Below are positions 53,927 through 60,172 of a stretch of 60,172 nt of DNA, in pieces; the stretch's first letter is position 1; every line of letters begins with the position of its first letter. The notes beneath the pieces are model-generated. The model saw only the letters and a program-made list of their open reading frames with translations. It searched no databases and was not told the origin of the DNA. Source of the stretch: Subtercola boreus (GTDB lineage Bacteria > Actinomycetota > Actinomycetes > Actinomycetales > Microbacteriaceae). Where the stretch lies: NCBI RefSeq assembly GCF_003399625.1, contig NZ_NBXA01000012.1, positions 1 to 60,172 of the forward strand, written 5' to 3'. A program made the translations under genes and the position numbers.

Positions 53927-54081
53927 CTGAAATTTTCCCCCGCGCCCCAGCGCACCCCCGAAACGCCGACCCGGCGTGACGTCTGAAAGTACCACGGCGT
54001 GTGATGCGAGCGATCGACCCCATTAGGGGGTGATCGGGAGTGCGCTGCCGACTGATATTCGTCAACCTGTGCACCGCCGGA

Positions 54082-54087
54082 TAGGCT
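54082..54087 (+). promoter_or_regulatory. -10 hexamer, leaderless promoter
   Basis: TAGGCT is followed by CTCGAC and the ATG at 54094. Confidence 0.5.
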
Positions 54088-54093
54088 CTCGAC

Positions 54094-54234
54094 ATGGAAT
54101 TCAGATGCCCGAACTGCGGCCACGAGGTCGGCCGTGAGGACGACGCGGAGCAGGTGGCGTCGTTCCTGCCCGGCCAGTGGATCTGTCCCGAATGCGGCTG
54201 GCAGGCGGAGACGAACGCCAGCATCTTCCCCTGA
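54094..54234 (+). CDS. small zinc-ribbon protein
   Basis: A 46-aa protein with two CxxC knuckles, FRCPNCGHEV and WICPECGWQ, 25 residues apart, in a zinc-ribbon arrangement. It is too short for most gene callers. A -10 hexamer exactly 6 nt before the ATG supports expression as a leaderless mRNA. The second knuckle resembles rubredoxin-type C-P-x-C-G-W. It may bind nucleic acid or protein; function unknown. Convergent with the Ig-repeat gene. Confidence 0.7.
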   Translation: MEFRCPNCGHEVGREDDAEQVASFLPGQWICPECGWQAETNASIFP

Positions 54235-54261
54235 TCGAGGCCAGCCTCGGCGCCGTGGTTC

Positions 54262-56400
54262 CTACTGCACGGTGCTGGTCGCCGTCGGTGAGGCCTTGGC
54301 CGTCCCCTTCGCGGGCGGAGCATCCAGAACCGTGGCGCTCGCGGCTGTCTTCGCGGTCGCGGTGTTGTAGCCGAGCCTCGACGCTGTCACCTGAGCCGTG
54401 ATCCGATGGCCCCTGTCGGCTGCGACGACACTGTGCGTCGAGCCGGTCGCACCGGAGATCACGACGCCGTCGCGGTACCAGGCGTAGGCGAAGGTGAGGC
54501 CGGTCGTGTTCCAGGTGCCGGTCGTCACCTTCATGACCTGGCCGACCTGCGCAGCGCCCGAGAGTGCAGGCGGGGCGGTGCTCAGGGCGCGCGGGCCGAC
54601 CGAGACGACGGCTGTCGCAAGGGTCGTGGCGGAGGCGTCGGCATAGGAGGCGGAGGTGGCGTTCACCCGGGCCGAGATTTTCTGGCCGAGCGCCGATCCG
54701 TCGATCGTGTAGGTCGACTTCGTCGCCCCGGCGATCGACGCGCCGTTCAGGTACCACTGGTAGGTGTAGCTGAGGCCGGGCTGGCTCCACGTGCCGCTCG
54801 ACACCGTCAGCGTCGATCCCACCTGCGTCGTTCCCGTGATCGCGGGCCGCACTGTGTTCACCGGCGCCGCCATCTTGATCGTCGTCGCGGTGCTGGGGGA
54901 GACGACCGAGCTCGGCGAGTATCCCGGCGTCGTCGCGGTCACCCGGATGCTCAGCTTCTTGCTCACGTCGGAAGGTGTGACCCGGTGTGACGGCGAGGTC
55001 TCACCGGCAATCTCCGTGCCGTCGGCGAGCCACTGGTAGCCGAAGGCGACACCGGGTCGGTCTCAGGTGCCCGATGTGGCGACGAGGATGCGCCCCACCT
55101 GCGCGGTGCCATCGATCTTCGGAGGCACCGTGTTCACGGCCGGGAGTCCCGCAAGCACCGTGACCTCTGCCGTGCTCACAACCGCCGGCTGGTATCCCGG
55201 CGTCGTCAGGTGCACCTGAACCAGATAGCGGTGGCCGTAGTCAGCAGCGGACAACACTCTGACGGTGTCGCACGCACCGACCGGGCCATCCGGCTTGCCG
55301 TCCCGGAACCAGGCGCACGTGGTCTGGTAGTCGGGCAGGTTCCAGTACCCCTTGTCGACCTTCAGCGTATTGCCCACACGAGGGGCGCCGGAGAGGGACG
55401 GTGCCTTCACCGGCACCGGGGCGGGCCCGAGCGCCACTGTCGTCGTGGGGGCACTGACCGACGGGGACGGAGCCTCACGCTCCGCGCCTGAGACGGGGAG
55501 CACGGAGACCGTCATCACCTGACCGACCGCGAGCGGGGTGACCAGTTTTCTCCCGTTGGTGGATGTGCCGACGTACTTCGATCCGGCGTACCAGCGGTAG
55601 GTGAACTGCGTCGGAGAGCCCGTCCAGACTCCGGGATCTGCGGTGAGGTACTGGCCCACCGTCGGGTCGCCCGAGATGACGGGTGGGGATGTAGCGACGT
55701 AGCGGGGTTGGAACGTCGGCGCGCAACTGAGCACGCTCGTGTAGTCACCGTAGCCCGGGGCCGAAACGGTGAGATCGAGTTTCAGGTCCCGGTAGACGAA
55801 GCCGAACTCCTCGCTCGACGAGAGGGGGACGACGACGGACTGCCCCACTCCGACCTCCTTCGTCCAGCTGTTGTCGCTACCCTGGGTGTGGCCGTAAATG
55901 GACCACCGGTACCGGGCGGAGACATCCACCGGCCACGCGCCCAGGTCGACGGTGAGCGTCTTCCCGTACTGGCACACACCCTGCAGGGAGGGGCTCGTCG
56001 TCGGAACGAGACCGGGACTGAGCCGCACGTCTCGCACCGCAGAGGTGGGATGGCTGGAACCGCTCAGGTAGACGGTCGAGGTGGCCAAGGCAGGCGAAGC
56101 CGTGGCCGGCGGCTGCAGCACCAGACGGAGGTAGGCGTCCTCCACGAGGGCGACCCTGTACAACCCCGCCGAATCGGTGACTGTCGTCGCGTACGTTCTG
56201 TAGTCCTCGCATTCGGAGTACAGGCACATCGACTGAGCAAGCACCGTGGTTCCGGGCACGACAGACCCCGACGGGGCGGTGACTGTTCCGGACACGGTCG
56301 GACTGTCATCCGCCCCTGCACCTGGTGCGATCGTGGCGGATGCGATGACGACGAGCACCGCTGCCAGGAAGACGGCGAGAGGTCGACGTCTGCGTATCAC
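54262..56400 (-). pseudogene. secreted Ig-like-repeat protein interrupted by an in-frame stop
   Basis: One continuous reading frame of 713 codons broken by a single TGA at 55063-55065. Part 1 (55066-56400, 445 aa) has a GTG start, signal peptide, a DSPTVSGTVTAPSGSVVPGT domain (carboxypeptidase-regulatory-like) and Ig-like repeats. Part 2 (54262-55062) continues the repeats, including LADGTEIAGETSPSH, TYQWYLNGASIAGATKSTYT and AYAWYRDGVVISGATGSTHS. The stop falls exactly where every other repeat has the Trp of GTW (TGG to TGA), so a single base change at 55063 explains it. It may be a real nonsense mutation, a phase-off allele or a sequence error. Its leader and N-terminus match the next gene. 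Confidence 0.85.
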
Positions 56401-56475
56401 GGTGTTCCCCCGAACGAGTTGTTGTCCGGTCAGTGTGCCCGATGAGGAGAGGGGATGACCAGTGCCCGCCCGCCT

Positions 56476-59112
56476 CTACTTGGCCGTGATGATCGCCGTG
56501 GGAGCAGCTTTGGCAGTTCCGTTCTGGTAGCCCGCCTTCTTCACCGTCACGGTCATGCCGATACGAGAGCCCTGGTCAGGTTTCGTGAGCAGGTAGGTGG
56601 TCTTTGTGGCCCCACTGATCGCGCTGCCGTTTCGAGTCCACTGGTACGAATAGATCAGCCCGCCGGTCGACCAACTGCCATGAGTCGACGTGAGGGTCTG
56701 GCCGACGATCGTCTTTCCGGTTATCGCGGGGGCCGCGGTGCTCGTGGGGGCTGTGCCCTGCGTGACCTGGGCCGTGGGCGCACTCGTGGCCTTTCTCGTC
56801 GGCGATCCGCCCGATGATGCGGTCACGGCGACCGTGATCGTCTTTACCTGATCGGCTGCGGTGAGGACGTAGGTCGTGCCTGTTCCGATGACCGCAGTCG
56901 AGCCAGAGCGGACCCACGCATAGGTGAAGGTGAGGCCCGTTCTGCTCCACACCCCGGGGGTCGCCGTCACCGTCCGACCGACCGATGCTGTTCCCGAGAT
57001 AGCCGGCAGCGTCTTGACGGTGGGCGGTGCATTCCCGACGACCCCGCTCGAAGCGCTTTTCGCGCTCGCCGAGTTGTACCCGGGCTTCGACAGCGTGACG
57101 TGAACCGAGATCCGATGGCCCAGATCCGCGGCGACGACTTTGAGATACGAGTTTGCGCCACTGGAGATGACGGCGCCGTCTCGATACCAGGTGTACGAGT
57201 AGGCGAAGTTCTCCACGCCGTGCTTGTCCCACTCGCCCGCGTAGGCCCTCAGATCTCCCGTGACGTACGGCGTCCCCGAGATCGTCGGCAGGATCGTGTT
57301 GACCGGACGCGGGCCGTACGAAACGGCAGCGGTCGGAAGAGTCGTGGCCATCCCGTCTTCGTAGAGTGCCGAGGTGACGGTCACCCGCACAGAGAGTCGC
57401 TTGGTGAGCAGCGAGACGCCGGCTGTGAAGGTCCCCCTGGTGGCCCCCGGAATCGCCACTCCATCAGCAAGCCACTGATAGTGCGGGGTGATGCTCTGCG
57501 TCCACGTACCGGATGAGACGGTCAGCGACTGACCGACCTGAGCAGTGCCGGTGATCGCTGGTTGAACGTTCGCTACGGGCGCCTTCCTCTTCGTCACTGT
57601 TGCGGTGGACGGCGAGAGGACCTTCACGGGCACGTAGTCCCCGGACGTGGCCGTCACCTGGACCCGGAACTTCTTGCCCTGGTCCGTCAACGCGATGGCG
57701 TACGACGGCGACGTCTGGCCGGCGATCGGTGTCTCATCGGCCAGCCACTGGTAGCTGAACTTCGACGCGGCTCCCGTCCAGGTTCCGAGCGTGGCGGTGA
57801 GAGTCTGGCCGAGTTGCGCAGTTCCCTTGACCATCGGAAGGGCGGAGTTGGTGGGAGGATCGCCAGGTCCGACGGTCACCGTGCTGCTTGTGGCTCTCGC
57901 GGGTGCGTACCCCGAGCGGGAAGCGTACACCTGGGTGGCGAAGGTGTGGCCGAAGTCGGCCTGTGTCAGGATTCGAGGGGAGCCGCAGCTGTACATGGCC
58001 CCATCGGGAGTGCCGTCTTTCAGCCACTGGCAGGTGTAACTGAGGTCCGGTACGTCCCAGGTGCCCGGGTTGACCGTCAGAGCCATTCCGACGCGGGGAT
58101 CGCCGAGAATCGTCGGCGCGCTGGTCGACGATGCGGCAGGGCCCTGGAGCACGACGCTGGTCGGACCGCTTCGTACAGAGCGCGAAGCTGGGCGTTCAGG
58201 GCCAGAGACGGGGAGGACATCCACTGTGTAGACCTGGCCGAGTGCGCTCCCCGTGACGAGCTTCCTGCGATCGGTACCCGTGCCGACGAATCGACCATTG
58301 ACGTACCACCGGTAGGTGAACTCGGTCGGGGTCCCGCTCCAGACTCCCGGGTCGACGGTGAGGTATTGGCCGACGATCGGCTCCCCGGAGATGGTGGGTG
58401 GGGTTGTCACGGAATACGCCGGCTGTCTGGTCGGCGAGCAGACGAGAGTCGTCTGGTAGTCGCCGAAACCCGGAGCCGAGACCACGAGCGTGAGAGTGAG
58501 ATCCGTGTAGCGCCATCCGACGTCATAGTAGAAAGACTGTGAGATAGGCACGGTGAGCGATTGTTCAGTCGACTCCGTTCTCACCGACAAGCTGTAGGAG
58601 CCATCGTGGCCGTAGGTCGTCCACAGGTAGGCGACCGTGACATCGGTCGGCCACGTGCCGGGGTTGCCCGTCAAGGTCCTCCCGTATTGGCAGACACCGT
58701 CGATTGCCGGTTGCGCCGTAGGAATCAGTCGCGCCAGCAGTCGTACGTCCTTGCGGATCGGGTTGGGGTTGTCCGTGCGGGCGAAGCGCGCTGTCGTGGC
58801 TGCCAGGGGAGGAACCGTGGTCGAGGGTGCCTCGACGATGAGTTGGAAAAGGCCCAACGATTGACTTATCTCGTAGTGTCCGACCGCATCCGATGTCGTC
58901 TTCGCGTACGTCGTGTAGTTGAGACAGGCGACATCAGAGCATGCCGCGGCCGTGATGGATGCTCCTGCCACGACCTTGCCCGCCGGATCGTAGATCACGC
59001 CCGAGACGGTCAACGCTTCATCCGCCTCGGCCACCGGGGCCAGACCGACCGCCCCGCCGACGACGAGCATCGCAGCGAGCACTCCGCTGAGCAGCCTGAA
59101 CCTGTGAATCAC
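56476..59112 (-). CDS. large secreted Ig-like-repeat protein
   Basis: An 878-aa protein. Signal peptide at about residues 1-30 (cleavage near AEADEAL), a regulatory-like domain SGVIYDPAGKVVAGASITAA with two CxxxxC-type cysteines, then about eight Ig-like repeats with the pattern V-G-x-x-L-T-V, GTW, YQWLADG, GxTY, GYxxxxAxSAxxxV. The GTG at 59112 is chosen because the sequence before it (CGGGGGAAC) matches that before the neighbouring paralogue at 56400. The frame extends to a GTG at 59130. No wall-sorting signal or C-terminal membrane segment, so it is presumably secreted. Possible adhesin or polymer-binding protein. Confidence 0.85.
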   Translation of the reverse strand: MIHRFRLLSGVLAAMLVVGGAVGLAPVAEADEALTVSGVIYDPAGKVVAGASITAAACSDVACLNYTTYAKTTSDAVGHYEISQSLGLFQLIVEAPSTTVPPLAATTARFARTDNPNPIRKDVRLLARLIPTAQPAIDGVCQYGRTLTGNPGTWPTDVTVAYLWTTYGHDGSYSLSVRTESTEQSLTVPISQSFYYDVGWRYTDLTLTLVVSAPGFGDYQTTLVCSPTRQPAYSVTTPPTISGEPIVGQYLTVDPGVWSGTPTEFTYRWYVNGRFVGTGTDRRKLVTGSALGQVYTVDVLPVSGPERPASRSVRSGPTSVVLQGPAASSTSAPTILGDPRVGMALTVNPGTWDVPDLSYTCQWLKDGTPDGAMYSCGSPRILTQADFGHTFATQVYASRSGYAPARATSSTVTVGPGDPPTNSALPMVKGTAQLGQTLTATLGTWTGAASKFSYQWLADETPIAGQTSPSYAIALTDQGKKFRVQVTATSGDYVPVKVLSPSTATVTKRKAPVANVQPAITGTAQVGQSLTVSSGTWTQSITPHYQWLADGVAIPGATRGTFTAGVSLLTKRLSVRVTVTSALYEDGMATTLPTAAVSYGPRPVNTILPTISGTPYVTGDLRAYAGEWDKHGVENFAYSYTWYRDGAVISSGANSYLKVVAADLGHRISVHVTLSKPGYNSASAKSASSGVVGNAPPTVKTLPAISGTASVGRTVTATPGVWSRTGLTFTYAWVRSGSTAVIGTGTTYVLTAADQVKTITVAVTASSGGSPTRKATSAPTAQVTQGTAPTSTAAPAITGKTIVGQTLTSTHGSWSTGGLIYSYQWTRNGSAISGATKTTYLLTKPDQGSRIGMTVTVKKAGYQNGTAKAAPTAIITAK

Positions 59113-59196
59113 GCCGTTCCCCCGAACCACAACCGATGAACCCAGTGGGTCGGATGCGTGTACCGATTGAGAGAACTGCGTCTCTTCCGGTCGCCG

Positions 59197-59443
59197 TTAC
59201 TTCGCATCGGCGGCGGTTACCGTTGCGCTCGGAGACGTCATTGCGGTCGCGGTGTTGTAGCCGGTCTTCGACACCGTCACCTGCGCGGTGAGTCTGTGGC
59301 CCGTGTCGGCGGCGCTGACGGTGTGCGAGGAGCTTGCCGCGCCGGTGATCACGACTCCGTCGCGATACCAGGCGTAGGCGTACGCCAGTCCGGGCGCCGA
59401 CCAGGTGCCTGTCGACACTGTGAGAACCTGGCCGACCTGCGCC
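59197..59443 (-). pseudogene. truncated 3' end of a further Ig-repeat gene
   Basis: The minus strand reads AQVGQVLTVSTGTW and continues through AYAWYRDGVVITGAASSSHT and GYNTATAMTSPSATV to a stop. This is one complete C-terminal Ig-like repeat, most like the last repeat of the gene ending at 54262. The frame meets a stop (TAG) at the very start of the repeat, where the preceding Gly-Thr should be, and homology to the repeat family ends there. No start or signal peptide exists. It is the remnant of a gene whose front has been removed at about 59443. Confidence 0.8.
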
Positions 59444-60091
59444 TAAGTAAACACTTCACCTTGTCATCGAAGGAGATCCGGGCCCCGGCACGACCGGCAC
59501 CGTGGCCTCGCCCTTCATGGTGAACGCGTAGTCTGCTTCACGGAGCGGCATATTCCGAAGCAGGTAGGCGGTACTGCCCATTTGCGCCACTGTTACAGGG
59601 TCTGCATACCTAGTCAAAGTAATTTTTTGGCGGCGTCCCGGCCAAACCCTCGCAAAACCCGGGCCAATCATGCGGTTCATCTGGCGAGAGATCGCATCCG
59701 TGGTCTGGCGAGTCTCGGCTGATGTGAGGATCACATGAACAAAGAGACCATTCATTCCCCAGGAGACGAAGTTCACCCGACCATCGTCCCGTTCCAGATC
59801 TCGGCCCCCATGATCGAATCCGAGAGTAGCGAACCCATTCGAGCCGCCCTCTTTCATGCGATTTTGAAGCAATCCGATCCGAACTACGGTACCTCGCGGC
59901 GGCAATCTCGTCCTATAGAAACTTTGAAGCAAGCGAGCGTCAGCGTTACCACGCCGTCGCCGATCTACTTCCGCCCGGACGATAGCGACCTTAGTTGCCC
60001 ACCTTGCGAAGGCCGCAACATTCGAAACCGGAATTGTGTTTACCGTGGGTCTATACGATTTTCGGTGTAACTCCTGAGCAAGGAGGAACCG
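59444..60091. other. lower-GC region of unknown origin
   Basis: Composition drops visibly (many A/T-ending codons and A/T runs such as 59617-59627) exactly where Ig-repeat homology ends. It holds one minus-strand open frame of 158 aa or more and a possible decayed plus-strand frame. No insertion-sequence ends, integrase or direct repeat were found at the junction. It could be an integrated element, a deletion scar or an assembly join. Confidence 0.6.
59456..59932 (-). CDS. hypothetical protein in lower-GC region
   Basis: A 158-aa open frame (TTG start at 59932, no convincing ribosome site). The frame stays open further upstream, so the true start may be beyond. It contains VNFVSWGMNGLFVHVILTSA and SRQMNRMIGPGFARVWPG, which look protein-like. 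Third-position GC is near half, unlike neighbouring genes. I recognise no family. It may not be a gene. Confidence 0.35.
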   Translation of the reverse strand: MLQSFYRTRLPPRGTVVRIGLLQNRMKEGGSNGFATLGFDHGGRDLERDDGRVNFVSWGMNGLFVHVILTSAETRQTTDAISRQMNRMIGPGFARVWPGRRQKITLTRYADPVTVAQMGSTAYLLRNMPLREADYAFTMKGEATVPVVPGPGSPSMTR

Positions 60092-60172
60092 AATGACTGA
60101 CGTGAAGATCGACGTGGAGGACGAGGCCGTGGCGACGGTGAAGCATGACGGCTTGGTCGATGGCCGGCTGGT
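60092..60172 (+). CDS. start of an unidentified gene, cut by window end
   Basis: An ATG with an excellent AAGGAGG ribosome site (60080-60086) opens a frame of at least 27 codons that runs off the window: MTDVKIDVEDEAVATVKHDG. It is acidic and has no signal peptide. Too short to identify. GC is higher again than in the preceding 600 bp. Confidence 0.6.

Noticed and set aside
59735-60070. 111-aa plus-strand open frame with ATG
   Set aside because: Translation looks non-coding (Pro/Ser/Arg-rich, Cys-rich end). Other frames over the same DNA read more like protein.

Overview
The window is very GC-rich chromosomal DNA of a high-GC Gram-positive bacterium. Gene content, LeuD/LeuC/Orn sequence style, lipoproteins with Microbacteriaceae-like Ala/Thr/Pro-rich segments, and short intergenic spacing suggest the family Microbacteriaceae (Actinomycetota). 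This is inference from style, not a database match. Two tRNA genes are present, His(GTG) and Arg(TCT). No rRNA, CRISPR array, transposase or integrase was found.

Layout. 1-200: a 44-bp C homopolymer and a strong inverted repeat. 198-1607: DNA polymerase IV. 1698-8391 (minus): a trehalose-from-glycogen operon, glgX/treX-treY-treZ, followed by an LLM-family oxidoreductase and a small membrane protein. 9868-13193: a TPP riboswitch controlling a YkoEDC-type ECF thiamine-precursor transporter. 13220-18453: small housekeeping genes, including a secreted S11 peptidase homologue that has lost catalytic motifs, a zincin, tRNA-His, oligoribonuclease, a histidine phosphatase, and a divergent MarR/quinone-oxidoreductase pair.

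18561-34048 is the most interesting region, a catabolic locus that I do not recognise as a described pathway. It holds a LeuD paralogue, an HMG-CoA-lyase-type aldolase, a GntR regulator with a perfect palindromic operator, a class III CoA-transferase, HyuA and HyuB (ATP-dependent cyclic-amide hydrolase type), an isochorismatase-fold amidase, a complete ribose-type ABC importer, a LeuC paralogue, a zinc alcohol dehydrogenase and an isocitrate-lyase-superfamily C-C lyase with a KKCGH motif. Most genes overlap by 4 bp and form one operon. The enzymes can be ordered as uptake, ring-amide opening, amide hydrolysis, hydration or isomerisation of an unsaturated diacid, then C-C cleavage to central metabolites. 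The LeuCD plus lyase pair resembles the dimethylmalate dehydratase/lyase end of anaerobic nicotinate fermentation.

34186-51379 is mostly housekeeping: DUF1801 protein, tRNA-Arg, an SSB paralogue, EttA, two thioesterases, an FAD dehydrogenase, truncated haemoglobin overlapping an MscS channel, aminopeptidase N, RpiB, a Nei/Fpg glycosylase, a PaiB-like protein, an amidohydrolase and Dps. 51516-59443 (minus) is a surface-protein locus: a LysM lipoprotein and secreted proteins built from PPC-like and Ig-like repeats. One of these carries an in-frame stop at a conserved Trp and another is truncated. At about 59444 composition changes abruptly to lower-GC, possibly foreign DNA that runs to the window end.

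Nine genes have a TANNNT -10 hexamer exactly 6 nt before the start codon. This predicts leaderless transcripts and helps fix several starts, including the GTG of dinB.
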